The notes beneath the pieces are model-generated. The model was not told the origin of the DNA. It did no database searches and worked only from the letters and a program-made list of their open reading frames with translations. Both the position numbers and the translations under genes were made by a program. DNA of 64,000 nucleotides from Nocardia amamiensis (GTDB lineage Bacteria; Actinomycetota; Actinomycetes; Mycobacteriales; Mycobacteriaceae): assembly GCF_015477605.1 (NCBI RefSeq), contig NZ_JADLQX010000008.1:124001-188000 (forward strand), read 5' to 3'. Shown here piece by piece: positions 25,765 to 36,397 of this stretch. Each line of letters opens with the position of its first letter. The first letter of the stretch is position 1.

Positions 25765-27825
25765 ATGCCGGTGTCGCGCAGAACTGTTCTGGCCGGAACG
25801 GCGATCGGTTCGGCTGCGGTCGCCGCCGCCACGGTGCCGGGGATCAGTGACGCACTGGGCGTTCCGGCGGGCGCCGCGCCCGATTCCGGCGGGTATGAGA
25901 TCGGCGTCGGGCTCTCCGACATCACCGGACCGGCCGCCGAATGCGGCATGATGGGCTACTCCCAGCTCGAGCAGCAGACCGCTGGCATTCACCTGCGTCC
26001 GCGGGCGAGGGCGTTCATCATCGGCAGTGCCGGGCGACGGATCGTCTTCGTGGTCGCCGAGAACGGCATGATCTTCCAGTCCGTGCACCGGGGCGTGCTG
26101 ACCGAATTGGCCCGGCGCTTCGGTGATCTGTATACCGAGCAGAACGTCCTGCTCACCTCGACGCATTCGCACGCGACCTGCGGCGGCTCCAGCAACGACT
26201 ACGCCTATAACCTGTCCATCCTCGGCTTTCAGCAGCAGGTGTACGACGCCGAGGTGAACGGGATCGTCGAGGCGATCGCCGCCGCGCACGCCGACCTCGG
26301 CCCCGGTTCGCTCGCGCTCGGCCGCGGCGAGCTGCACAACGCGAGCGTGAACCGCTCCCGGGTGGCCTGGGAACTCAACCCGCCCGAGGACAAGCAACAC
26401 TTCCCCGATGCCATCGATCCCGCGGTGACCGCCCTTGCCCTGCGCAAGGGCGGCGCTACGGTCGCGACGATCACCTGGTTCGCCACCCACAACACCTCGA
26501 TGACCAACGCGAACCGTCTGATCAGCTCGGACAACAAGGGTTACGCCTCGTTCTCCGCCGAGCACATCGAGCACGGCGTGCGCCACCTGGACGGCAAGCC
26601 GTCGTTCGTCGCCGCCTTCGCGCAGACGAACGCGGGTGACATGTCCCCGAATCTGAATCTGCGGCCGGGTTCGGGACCCACCGAGGACGAGTTCGAGAAC
26701 ACCCGGATACTCGGCGAGCGGCAGTACCTGGCCTCGAAAGAGGCCCTGGCTCGGGCACGCTCGCTCGCGGGACCGGTCGACGCGATGCTCTGCTACATCG
26801 ACCTGGCCGACATCGCCGTGGATGGTCTTTTCACGCCCGACGGCCGACCGCATCGCACCGCACCGGCCGCCGCGGGCGTTTCACTCATCGCGGGCAGCGT
26901 CGAGGACGGCCCAGGACTGCCCGGCGGACCCGTGCCGGAGGGCGTGCGCAACCCGTTCCTCGAGTCGCTCGGAGATCCGTCCCAGCCCGCACCGGCCTGG
27001 TTGGCCGATGCGCAGGCTCCCAAGGCGATCGCCGCGCCGCTCGGGCTGCTGCCTCCGGTCGCGTGGGTGCCGAATGTATTGCCGATTCAGCTCGTTCGCA
27101 TCGGTGAACTCTATTTGGCCGCCGCGGGAGGCGAATTCACGATTACGTCGGGGCTGCGGATCCGTCGTGCCGTCGCGCAGGTGCTGAATGTTCCGCTGGA
27201 GCAGGTGCTGATGCAGGGCTACGCGAACGCCTATCACGAATACGTCACGACGCCGGAGGAATACGACTCGCAGCAGTACGAGGGCGCCTCGACACTGTTC
27301 GGTCGCTACACGCTGTGCGCCTATCAGCAGGAATTCACCCGTCTGGCTGCGGGATTCGCGGCCCGCCGGCAGGTGCCGCGTGGCCCGGCGCCGCGCGACG
27401 TTTCGCAGCTGCAGCCGAATTTCCAACCAGGCGCCGGACCGGATGTCGCCGCGCCCGGCCGTGGTTTCGGCGAGGTGCTCGTGCAGCCCGAACCGTCCTA
27501 TGGACTCGGCGGCCGAGTAGTGGCCGAATTCGTCTCGGCCCACCCCAAACACGACAACCGCCGCAACGGCACGTTCATGGAGGTGCAGCGCAGGAATGCC
27601 GCCGGCGAGTGGGTACGGGTGGCCAACGAGGGCGAGTGGGCGGTGAAGTTCTTCTGGAGCAAGCACGGCACGGCGACGTCGGTGGCCCGATTCACCTGGG
27701 ACATCCCCCGCGACGCCGAACCGGGTGGCTACCGTTTCCAGCACTACGCGACGCGTCTCGGTCCCGACGGCGCGCTGCACCCGTTCACCGGGATCACCGC
27801 CGAATTCCAGGTGGCCGGGCGGTAA
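25765..27825 (+). CDS. Secreted neutral/alkaline ceramidase
   Basis: A 686-residue enzyme that hydrolyses ceramide to sphingosine and fatty acid. The N-terminus has a twin-arginine motif (SRRTVLAG) and a signal region to about residue 38. Family motifs include LTSTHSHATCGG with the zinc-binding histidines, TNAGDMSPN carrying the catalytic serine region, and a C-terminal beta-domain with WVRVANEGEWAVKFFW. The ATG has GGAAGGGAG upstream. Actinobacteria make little sphingolipid, so the substrate is probably host or environmental. The divergent TetR is the likely regulator. Confidence 0.9.
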   Translation: MPVSRRTVLAGTAIGSAAVAAATVPGISDALGVPAGAAPDSGGYEIGVGLSDITGPAAECGMMGYSQLEQQTAGIHLRPRARAFIIGSAGRRIVFVVAENGMIFQSVHRGVLTELARRFGDLYTEQNVLLTSTHSHATCGGSSNDYAYNLSILGFQQQVYDAEVNGIVEAIAAAHADLGPGSLALGRGELHNASVNRSRVAWELNPPEDKQHFPDAIDPAVTALALRKGGATVATITWFATHNTSMTNANRLISSDNKGYASFSAEHIEHGVRHLDGKPSFVAAFAQTNAGDMSPNLNLRPGSGPTEDEFENTRILGERQYLASKEALARARSLAGPVDAMLCYIDLADIAVDGLFTPDGRPHRTAPAAAGVSLIAGSVEDGPGLPGGPVPEGVRNPFLESLGDPSQPAPAWLADAQAPKAIAAPLGLLPPVAWVPNVLPIQLVRIGELYLAAAGGEFTITSGLRIRRAVAQVLNVPLEQVLMQGYANAYHEYVTTPEEYDSQQYEGASTLFGRYTLCAYQQEFTRLAAGFAARRQVPRGPAPRDVSQLQPNFQPGAGPDVAAPGRGFGEVLVQPEPSYGLGGRVVAEFVSAHPKHDNRRNGTFMEVQRRNAAGEWVRVANEGEWAVKFFWSKHGTATSVARFTWDIPRDAEPGGYRFQHYATRLGPDGALHPFTGITAEFQVAGR

Positions 27826-27834
27826 CCCGGCCGG

Positions 27835-28074
27835 CTACAGACCGGTCTGCGCACCCTTGTCGCCGCGTCGCGCCCCGCGGCGCTGGACCAGGTAGATCAC
27901 CAGGGCGATCACGCCGACCACCAGTCCCATCAGACAGACCGGGCGGGCCTCCTCCCACCGGTCGCCGCCCACCCACACCACCACGGTGGCGAGCAACCAC
28001 AGCGCGCTGCCGACCGCGAGCACGGGGCGCGGATCGGTCAGCCGCGGTGGAAGTTGCGGGACATTCTGCGTCAC
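27835..28074 (-). CDS. DUF2530 small membrane protein
   Basis: A 79-residue protein with two hydrophobic helices (VGSALWLLATVVVWVGG and CLMGLVVGVIALVIYLV) and a basic C-terminus (QRRGARRGDKG). Wording and its place beside a MarR gene match DUF2530 (Rv0879c). The GTG start has GGGG upstream. It is convergent with the ceramidase. Function unknown. Confidence 0.7.
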   Translation of the reverse strand: MTQNVPQLPPRLTDPRPVLAVGSALWLLATVVVWVGGDRWEEARPVCLMGLVVGVIALVIYLVQRRGARRGDKGAQTGL

Positions 28075-28256
28075 ATACCCCAGCCTAATGGGCGCGGCCG
28101 GTCTGTGGTCGCGCACCGGGCGGAGCCGAAAGCTGGGGCAGCCGCGGCCGGGACGCCGCCGGATGGCGTCCGCCGGAAGCCGCCGGGCGCGGCGACGTGG
28201 CCTCTAGCGGCGAGAACCGGCCTCGCCGTGCGGCGGTCGGCGTATCGTTTGCCACT

Positions 28257-28694
28257 GTGACAACGCCATCGGATCTTCGAGCCCTCGCTGGTGAGCTCTC
28301 GCTGGCGGTCGTTCGGCTGACGCGGCACCTGCGCGGACGTCGTGCCGACTCGCAGATCTCGCTGACTCAGCTCTCGGCGCTCGCGACGCTCGCGCGGGAG
28401 GGCGCGATGACGCCGGGTGCCCTGGCGGCGAAGGAACGCGTCCAGCCGCCGTCGATGACCCGCGTGATCGCCTCGCTCACCGATCTCGACTTGGTGGAGC
28501 GCAATCCGCATCCGACCGATGGCCGCCAGATCATCGTCTCGTTGTCTTCAGCGGGGCGTGCGCTCATCGCCGACGAAGCCAGCGCCCGCGAGGCGTGGAT
28601 GACCGAACAGCTGGCGACGCTCAGCGAGGACCAGCTCGTCGTGCTCAGCCGCGCCGTCGCGATCATGAAGCAGATCGTCACGGAGTCGGAATAG
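28257..28694 (+). CDS. MarR-family transcriptional regulator (Rv0880-like)
   Basis: A 145-residue winged-helix protein. LTQLSALATLAREGAMTPGAL and RVQPPSMTRVIASLTDLDLV form the HTH, and NPHPTDGRQIIVSLSSAG the wing with the DGR motif. The GTG start gives the family's usual length of about 143 residues. It is divergent from DUF2530 and convergent with the small membrane gene downstream. A palindrome some 350 bases past its end could be one of its targets. Confidence 0.88.
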   Translation: MTTPSDLRALAGELSLAVVRLTRHLRGRRADSQISLTQLSALATLAREGAMTPGALAAKERVQPPSMTRVIASLTDLDLVERNPHPTDGRQIIVSLSSAGRALIADEASAREAWMTEQLATLSEDQLVVLSRAVAIMKQIVTESE

Positions 28695-28742
28695 TGTCAC
28701 GGCCGCAACGAGATTCGTCCTCGCCGTCGCCGCGACACCGGG

Positions 28743-28982
28743 TCAGTGTGCAGAGCGGATGAGCCGGACGCTGGTTTTGCCGCCCCACCACAGCAGCCGG
28801 GCCGCGCTCGCCAGGTAGAGGCCGAACGCCGGATAGACCAGCACGCCGTAGTCGTCGGACCAGGCCGGCAGGTGGGTGAGTCGCGTGCCCGCGGCGACGA
28901 GCAGCAGCAGCCCGAGCACCGCCGCGATCGGCGCGAGGGGCGCGGTGTCCTGATCGGCCGGTGGCGCTGGGCGGTCGGTCAT
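28743..28982 (-). CDS. Small membrane protein
   Basis: A 79-residue protein: disordered N-terminus (MTDRPAPPADQDTAP), one clear helix (IAAVLGLLLLVAAG) and a second amphipathic one (YPAFGLYLASAARLLWW) ending basic. The ATG has a strong AGGAGGG eight bases upstream. The upstream region contains an AGTTA palindrome and a CRP-like box. Function unknown. Confidence 0.6.
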   Translation of the reverse strand: MTDRPAPPADQDTAPLAPIAAVLGLLLLVAAGTRLTHLPAWSDDYGVLVYPAFGLYLASAARLLWWGGKTSVRLIRSAH

Positions 28983-29045
28983 GGTGGAGCCCTCCTGGTG
29001 AGGTCGGCTCGGCGCCGAAGCGAGGCGCGGGGACACTGGCGATTC

Positions 29046-29064
29046 AGTTACCTTCTAGCTAACT
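29046..29064. promoter_or_regulatory. AGTTA-N9-TAACT inverted repeat
   Basis: Perfect five-base arms with a nine-base spacer, 64 bases before the start of the small membrane gene on the minus strand. Spacing suits a MarR-type dimer, and a MarR gene lies nearby. Confidence 0.35.
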
Positions 29065-29095
29065 TTCGCATCTCAGGGTCGTTTCGTTAACAATC

Positions 29096-29111
29096 TGTGA
29101 TGTAGATCACT
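29096..29111. promoter_or_regulatory. CRP-like site, one mismatch
   Basis: TGTGATGTAGATCACT differs from the TGTGA-N6-TCACA consensus only in its last base. It lies 114 bases upstream of the small membrane gene and just past the YccF gene end. Confidence 0.45.
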
Positions 29112-29171
29112 ATCACGACATCGAGCTGGACCGGTCGAGTGGACCGGCGGAACCGGCCGCCCCGCCGATGC

Positions 29172-29573
29172 CTACCGAGCCGTGAACGGCTGGTCGCTTT
29201 CCACGATCTCGCGGCCCAGTGGGAACAGCGAGATCGGTATCAGTTTGAGGTTGGCCCAGCCGAACGGGATGCCGATGATCGACAGGAACAGCGGAATGCT
29301 CGTCAGGAGATGCCCGAGCGCCAGCCACCATCCGGCAACGATGAACCAGATGATGTTGCCGATCAGCGAGCCCGCGCCCGCGCCGGGCTTCTCCACCGTG
29401 GTGCGGCCGAATGGCCACAGCACGTAGACCGCGATCCGGAAGGACGCGATGCCGAAGGGGATCGTGATGATCAGGATGAAGCAGATGATCCCCGCCGCGA
29501 TGTAGCCGAGCGCCAGCCAGAAGCCGGCGAAGATGAGCCACAGGATGTTGAGAATCAACTGAATCGGCTTCAT
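29172..29573 (-). CDS. YccF-domain membrane protein
   Basis: A 133-residue protein made of two similar halves (ILNILWLIFAGFWLALGYI...TIPFGIASFRIA and IGNIIWFIVAGWWLALGHL...IGIPFGWANLKL), the duplicated YccF inner-membrane domain. Start at MKPIQLILNILW. Function in the membrane is unknown. It stands alone between minus-strand genes. Confidence 0.85.
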   Translation of the reverse strand: MKPIQLILNILWLIFAGFWLALGYIAAGIICFILIITIPFGIASFRIAVYVLWPFGRTTVEKPGAGAGSLIGNIIWFIVAGWWLALGHLLTSIPLFLSIIGIPFGWANLKLIPISLFPLGREIVESDQPFTAR

Positions 29574-29643
29574 GGAACCAGCATGCCAGCCCCGCGCCGA
29601 TTCGGACATCGTCGTCTTTCCCGGCGGCGGGATGCGGGCCGTG

Positions 29644-30846
29644 TCAGAAGAACCAGCCGAGTACCGCGTCCCGCTCGGAGCGAAAGGCGTCATCGAACGC
29701 ACGCAGGTGGGCGGGATCCTTGGCTCGCAACCGGTTCGCCGCGGCGAACAGCCGGGCGGGATACGCGCCGAAGTACATGCTGCCGAGGACGTCGATGCCG
29801 AGTTCGATGCCGGCGGCACGGTCCGTGGGTTCGCAGACCGCCTGTCCGTCCCGCACCCGCAGCACGAAGGTGCCACCCGCGTTACGGAAGGGGTCGGTCA
29901 CCTCCAGCACCACATCCAGGTCGCCCGCGTACGCGCGCGCAGCCAGCGCGGCGGGAATATCCATGAGGCGCAGCCACAGGCCGTCGTAGCGGGCCTTCGT
30001 GCGCACCAGTCGCGGGTCGGTGAGCAGATAGGGCAGCGGATCGTGGTCGGTGAGCACGGCGTCGACCTGCTGGACCAGGTCCAGTCCGAGCAGGGCCCGC
30101 CACAGCGCCGCGTGCGCCTCCGCGGTGACCGCCCGCAATTCGACGACCTCGACCGTTCTGGCCCGATCTTCGGAGTGAAAACGATAGAGCGCATAGCCGT
30201 CGGCGTGCAGCAGCGCGAAAAGGTCGCTGCCGCCGTCGCGAAAGCGTTGCGGGTCGTCGAAGAGAATGTCCCAGCTGGCGGTCGGACGCACCTGCGCGCC
30301 CGGCACCAACCTGCGCCAGCGGTCGTAGATGGTCTCCGCCGCCGTGCGCATGTCGCGCGGAGCGCGCAGCGTGACCCCGCCGGGGTTCGGCGCCGACGGC
30401 AGGAATTCGGCGAATCGGCGCTCGATGGTCACCGCGTTCTCCCGTGTCGCCGGGCCGTAGCCGAAACGGCCGTAGATGCCGCCCTCGCTGGCGGTGAACA
30501 TGGTCAGCGGCAGACCCGCCGCTTCGATGCGCCGGTGCTGTTCGGTGTACATGGCGCGGAGGATGCCGCGGCGCCGATGCGTCGGCGCCACACCGACACC
30601 GGCGATGCCGCACGCCTGCACGGTCCGTTCCCCGGGCACGGTCACCGTCAGGGTGGTGGACTGGACGTGCCCGACGACCTGCCCGTCCGCCACCGCGACG
30701 ATCGAGTTCCGCTGCGGAAACAGCAGCGGTACCCGGTCCAGCTCCGCCGGGTCGTAGCGGGTGCCGAAGGAGGTCTCCACCAGCGTCGTGATCGCGGGCG
30801 CGTCGTCCTCGACAGCGGAGCGAATCGTGATTCCCGGAAGGGTCAT
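29644..30846 (-). CDS. eis: Eis-like GNAT N-acetyltransferase
   Basis: A 400-residue protein with two GNAT folds and a sterol-carrier-like C-terminal domain, the Eis architecture (M. tuberculosis Eis has 402 residues). The acetyl-CoA motif is AGVGVAPTHRRRGI near residue 85-98, with TASEGGIYGRFGYG after it. It ends in GWFF; in Eis the C-terminal carboxylate of the last phenylalanine takes part in catalysis, so the intact end is meaningful. Eis enzymes acetylate aminoglycosides at several positions and also protein lysines. No neighbouring resistance genes. It faces the rRNA methyltransferase gene. Confidence 0.85.
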   Translation of the reverse strand: MTLPGITIRSAVEDDAPAITTLVETSFGTRYDPAELDRVPLLFPQRNSIVAVADGQVVGHVQSTTLTVTVPGERTVQACGIAGVGVAPTHRRRGILRAMYTEQHRRIEAAGLPLTMFTASEGGIYGRFGYGPATRENAVTIERRFAEFLPSAPNPGGVTLRAPRDMRTAAETIYDRWRRLVPGAQVRPTASWDILFDDPQRFRDGGSDLFALLHADGYALYRFHSEDRARTVEVVELRAVTAEAHAALWRALLGLDLVQQVDAVLTDHDPLPYLLTDPRLVRTKARYDGLWLRLMDIPAALAARAYAGDLDVVLEVTDPFRNAGGTFVLRVRDGQAVCEPTDRAAGIELGIDVLGSMYFGAYPARLFAAANRLRAKDPAHLRAFDDAFRSERDAVLGWFF

Positions 30847-30960
30847 GCCTCGACCATCCCACGTTCCCGCATGCGACCGCATCGGATTTTCCGTGGCGCC
30901 GGCGACTGCTGAGCGAACGCCGATTCGGTCCCGGTGGGAGCCGCCCGGCAGGATGGAGCC

Positions 30961-31764
30961 GTGGCCGAAGTGATCGATATCGACGACCCCGCCGACCCCA
31001 GGGTCGACGACTTCCGCGATCTCAAGTCGGCCGACCGGAGGCCCGATCTGCCCGGGCGCAAAGGACTCGTGATCGCCGAGGGCGTCGTGGTTGTCCAGCG
31101 GATGCTCGATTCCCGATTCACCCCGCTCGCGTTGCTCGGTGTGGAGCGCAGGCGCGCTGAACTGGCCGACGACCTCGTCGCGGTGGATGTTCCGTATTAC
31201 CGCGCCGCGGCGGAGGTGATGGCCGAGGTGGTCGGCTTCCATCTCAATCGCGGCGTGCTCGCCGTCGCCCGGCGTCCGGCGGAACTCGATGTGGCCGAGG
31301 TGATCGAGAAGGCGCGGACCGTCGCGGTGCTCGAAGGTGTCAACGACCACGAGAATCTCGGCTCGATGTTCCGCAACGCGGCCGGACTCGGAGCCGATGC
31401 GATCCTGTTCGGCGAGCGCTGCGCCGATCCGCTCTACCGCCGCGCCGTGCGGGTCTCGATGGGCCATGTGCTGCGGGTGCCCTTCGCTTCCGTACCCGAT
31501 TGGCCGGGTGGACTGCATATACTGCGGCGCAAGGGATTCCAGATCGTCGCGCTCACCCCGAATCCGGCGGCGGTGAATCTGGCGACGGCTATGACGGGGG
31601 AGCGGGTGGCGTTGTTGCTCGGGGCCGAGGGCCCGGGACTGACCGAGGAGGCCATGCGGGCCACCGACATCCGGGCGCGGATCCCGATGACGCCCGGCAC
31701 CGACTCGCTCAATGTCGCGACCGCGGCGGCGATGGCCTTCTACGAGCGGGTGAGGACCGCGTGA
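30961..31764 (+). CDS. TrmH/SpoU-family RNA 2'-O-methyltransferase
   Basis: A 267-residue enzyme. An N-terminal substrate-binding part (KGLVIAEGVVVVQRML) is followed by the knotted SPOUT domain with VAVLEGVNDHENLGSMFRNA (motif 1), LLLGAEGPGLTEEAM (motif 2) and IPMTPGTDSLNVATAAAMAF (motif 3). It uses S-adenosylmethionine to methylate rRNA or tRNA ribose. The GTG start has GGAG upstream. The stop overlaps the next gene start by GTGA. It matches Rv0881. Confidence 0.9.
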   Translation: MAEVIDIDDPADPRVDDFRDLKSADRRPDLPGRKGLVIAEGVVVVQRMLDSRFTPLALLGVERRRAELADDLVAVDVPYYRAAAEVMAEVVGFHLNRGVLAVARRPAELDVAEVIEKARTVAVLEGVNDHENLGSMFRNAAGLGADAILFGERCADPLYRRAVRVSMGHVLRVPFASVPDWPGGLHILRRKGFQIVALTPNPAAVNLATAMTGERVALLLGAEGPGLTEEAMRATDIRARIPMTPGTDSLNVATAAAMAFYERVRTA

Positions 31765-32060
31765 CCGGTCCGTATCGTCCGTACCCGTCCTACCAGGACC
31801 CGACGCCGTGGGGCGCCGGGCTCACCGTGACGGTCATGGTCGCGCTGCTGTCGGCGGTCGCGGTGTACTCCTTCGGCGCCGCGCTGGCCGAGGTGCATCC
31901 ACTGCTCGCGGTGGCGGTGAATCTGGTCGCGGCGGGCGGCGCCGCGCCTACCGCGTGGCGGTGGCGCTTCGCCCCGGTGACCCGGTGGGTGATCGGTGGC
32001 GTTGCGGTGGGTGTGCTGCTCGGATGGACGATCCTGCTGATCGGCGCGCTCGCTGCCTGA
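31761..32060 (+). CDS. Small membrane protein coupled to the methyltransferase
   Basis: A 99-residue protein starting VTGPYRPYPSYQDPTPW with about three hydrophobic segments (LTVTVMVALLSAVAVYSFGA, LLAVAVNLVAAGGAA and WVIGGVAVGVLLGWTILLI). GTGA overlap with the methyltransferase gene shows coupling. It corresponds in place to Rv0882. No function known. Confidence 0.7.
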   Translation: MTGPYRPYPSYQDPTPWGAGLTVTVMVALLSAVAVYSFGAALAEVHPLLAVAVNLVAAGGAAPTAWRWRFAPVTRWVIGGVAVGVLLGWTILLIGALAA

Positions 32061-32087
32061 TGGGCACAGCGGGCCCCGGCCGGCCTG

Positions 32088-32831
32088 CTAGAGGACCCGG
32101 TCGCGGCCGCGCAGCCAGGCGAACAAGCCCCGCTTGCGCTGGGCCGCATGCGCTTCCCCGTCGGCCGGGACCTCTCTGGCGGGCTCGGGCGCGTGGCCCT
32201 TGGGATAGAGCGTGAATCCGCAGATGGGGATATCACCCGGCACGAGCGCTCCGGCCGCCGCGGGTGCGCGGTAGTGGAAGCCGAGCCATTCGTTGTTGGC
32301 GGCGTCGGCGAAGCCGAGCGGATCGAACGGCAGCGTCTGCGGGTCGGGTAACTCGCCCGCGCGCCACCGGACCGGATGCTCGCCCGCCCAGTACGGCCGC
32401 TCCCACACCAGCGGAAGTCCCTCGTCCTCCAGGATGTTCACCCGGGTCGAACTGAACGACCTGCGGAGTTCGCCGCGCTCCCAATGCGCGAACGCCCCCC
32501 AGCCGTGCTTCGCGTCGAAGGACACGAGGTAGGTGTGTTCGGAGGCCAGCGGGCGCACCAGCAGCTCCGGGATCTCGGTCGGACGGACGCGCGCGGCCTG
32601 CGCCGAACACAGCACGGTCACGCCGGGATAGCAACCGATGTACACCTGGCCGGCTTCCGGGCCCGCACAACCGGCCAGCGTACCGACCATGATCGGCCGG
32701 ACGTCGCAGTCGTCGTGCAGTTGCTTCGCCAGTGCGAGGGCGGCTTCCCGGTCCGGGTCGTGGTTCGCGCGCAAGACAGCCAACGGGTCGGGTGCGTCGA
32801 CATACCACAGCGACGAAGCCCTCGACAGCAC
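32088..32831 (-). CDS. DUF6928-like protein
   Basis: A 247-residue soluble protein. The start (SSLWYVDAPDPLAVLRANHDPDREAALALAKQL) and VYIGCYPGVTVLCSAQ and VSFDAKHGWGAFAHWERGELRRSFS match the DUF6928 family of actinobacteria. GTG at this place is fixed by GGGAGGTG six bases upstream; longer frames lack one. Rest of the protein includes WLGFHYR and a basic C-terminus. Function is not known. It is convergent with the small membrane protein. Confidence 0.7.
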   Translation of the reverse strand: MLSRASSLWYVDAPDPLAVLRANHDPDREAALALAKQLHDDCDVRPIMVGTLAGCAGPEAGQVYIGCYPGVTVLCSAQAARVRPTEIPELLVRPLASEHTYLVSFDAKHGWGAFAHWERGELRRSFSSTRVNILEDEGLPLVWERPYWAGEHPVRWRAGELPDPQTLPFDPLGFADAANNEWLGFHYRAPAAAGALVPGDIPICGFTLYPKGHAPEPAREVPADGEAHAAQRKRGLFAWLRGRDRVL

Positions 32832-33259
32832 GTCCGGCACCTCCCGACAGTTGCACGAATCAACTCCGCGAACTTCGAGCAACGCACGGTGGTGCCGATC
32901 GGCGCACCACTACGGTGACCCGCTCGGCCCGACGCACGTCGTCGACCACCTCAAAAACTTACTCGCTCTCCTCTGCCTGTCCGGGTCTTTGGGCCGTACT
33001 GGTCAGCAGGTGCGGGATTTGCGTTCAGGGTCCCCGAGGGTCGAACAAGCTCTGGGCGTACCCGGTGAGTTACCCGTCCGGCTGCGCGAATCGGTAGTTG
33101 CGATCGGATGCTCGATTGCCCGGGGTAGCACCGTTGTCCACACCGGCGCGGGAAGGGTCGGCGCGGGATTCGCTTTCATGTCCTGCGTCGCACCGGCGCA
33201 GGACATGAAAGCGAATCCCACGCAGCTGACTGGTACGGCCTGGAGAGGCGCAGGCGGCC
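32832..33259. other. Intergenic region between DUF6928 and SepH genes
   Basis: About 430 bases upstream of DUF6928 and downstream of SepH. It contains the long perfect inverted repeat described separately. I see no gene in it. Confidence 0.6.
33165..33219. repeat. 23-bp perfect inverted repeat with 9-base loop
   Basis: Each arm is 23 bases with no mismatch, from GGGATTCGC to TGTCCTGCG on the left. The hairpin follows the SepH gene by 40 bases and probably ends its transcript. A diverged single arm of the same sequence occurs in front of prrA. Confidence 0.75.
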
Positions 33260-34315
33260 TCAGTGACCGGAGCTGCGCACCCCGAGCAGCACGTCCTCCC
33301 AGGACGGCATCGGAGCCTTGCCGCGCTTGCTGCGGCTGGGCTTCGCAGGAGCCTTGGCCGCGGGCTTCGCGGGTTCCTCGGCGGCGGGTGTGGCGGGTGA
33401 CGGCGCGGCGGGCGCGGACGGGGTGGTGTCCGCGGCGGCAGTGGTCGTCGGCGCGGCGGAGCCGTTGGCGGGCGCCGTGTTACCGGTGGCGGATGCCGCG
33501 GTGTTCGACGCGGCGGGCGTGGCAGCGGTGCTCGACGGGATCGCCGCGGAGCTGCCGCCGGCCGCGACAGCGCGCTGTTCGTAGTACTCGTCCAGGGTGG
33601 GCTGGTTCTGGCGGCTCGCCGAGCGCGTAGTCGGAGCCGCCGGGGCCGGGCGGGGTTCGGCCGCAGGCTCCGGCTGTGCCGCGGCCGGTTCCGGCTCGGC
33701 GGGCAGGATCGTCGCCAGCCCGCGCAGCGCGCGGCCGAAATCCGGATCGATCAGATCGGAGGCCGGATCGTCGAGCGGGGACACCGAGCCGCCGTGCGCG
33801 TCCGGCTGATAACGCCAATGCGCGGCGATCTCGGAACGCCCGTTCTGCCACTGCAATTGGGCGACCCAGTACCCCTTCTCGTCTTTCCAGGCGTCCCACT
33901 CGGCGCCCTCGATGTTGTGCCCGCGCGCGGTGAAAGCGGCGGTGACCACATCGATGAGCGTTTCCACGGCGGGGCCGTCCGGACGCACGGGGTGGGCCTT
34001 CTGGGCGAGTTCGGCGGCACGGGCCCGCTCGAGCAGAACCGGATAGGCGAACCGCTCGACGCGGCTGGCCGGCATTCCGGATTCTTCGGTGACCTGTTCC
34101 ACGGAGGCCCCTGCGCGAATACGGGCCTGGATATCGCGGGGACGCATAGTTGCTTCCATTTCGATCTCAATCTGGCCGAATCGGGCAAGGTCTCCGCGCG
34201 CGGCGGCTCGCAGTTTGTCGTCGGCGGGAAGCCGGAACTTCTGACCGGACTCGGTGTCGATGCACACGATGTGCGTGGAGTCGGGCGTCACCCCGATCAC
34301 TCGAAGTTCACGCAC
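33260..34315 (-). CDS. sepH: Septation protein SepH
   Basis: A 351-residue protein of the DUF3071/SepH family, an actinobacterial cell-division factor that binds FtsZ and promotes its assembly. The N-terminus VRELRVIGVTPDSTHIVC and the HTH-like RPRDIQARIRAGASVEQV form the conserved domain (about residues 1-170). The C-terminal 150 residues are Ala/Pro/Thr-rich and disordered, ending in PMPSWEDVLLGVRSSG, the conserved tail motif. The start is fixed by AAGGAGGTAAC. Located next to serC as in M. tuberculosis. Confidence 0.9.
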   Translation of the reverse strand: MRELRVIGVTPDSTHIVCIDTESGQKFRLPADDKLRAAARGDLARFGQIEIEMEATMRPRDIQARIRAGASVEQVTEESGMPASRVERFAYPVLLERARAAELAQKAHPVRPDGPAVETLIDVVTAAFTARGHNIEGAEWDAWKDEKGYWVAQLQWQNGRSEIAAHWRYQPDAHGGSVSPLDDPASDLIDPDFGRALRGLATILPAEPEPAAAQPEPAAEPRPAPAAPTTRSASRQNQPTLDEYYEQRAVAAGGSSAAIPSSTAATPAASNTAASATGNTAPANGSAAPTTTAAADTTPSAPAAPSPATPAAEEPAKPAAKAPAKPSRSKRGKAPMPSWEDVLLGVRSSGH

Positions 34316-34524
34316 CGTTACCTCCTTATCGCGTCGACTCGCGACACCGCCCACTTTTCGAAACAGTAGTGCACATCTGAGATTCGTGGGGCAGGACACG
34401 CGGCACGGAAATCGCCAGCGCGACTCCCGTGCCCCGCTAATCTGCTCTATTCGCCCTCCCGCGCCTAATTTTTCGGCGTGTCGATTCCGGGCGTGTTGCG
34501 GCCGTGGGCCGAAATGCGCGGCGC

Positions 34525-36352
<1,828 letters not shown>

Positions 36353-36397
36353 AGCATCGTTCGAGCGCCTACACTCTCGGCCGTCGTGCGCTGCGAG

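Noticed and set aside
33003-33221. A 72-residue minus-strand frame across the 23-bp inverted repeat
   Set aside because: The apparent MKANP-type peptide is generated by the palindrome itself, and there is no start signal.
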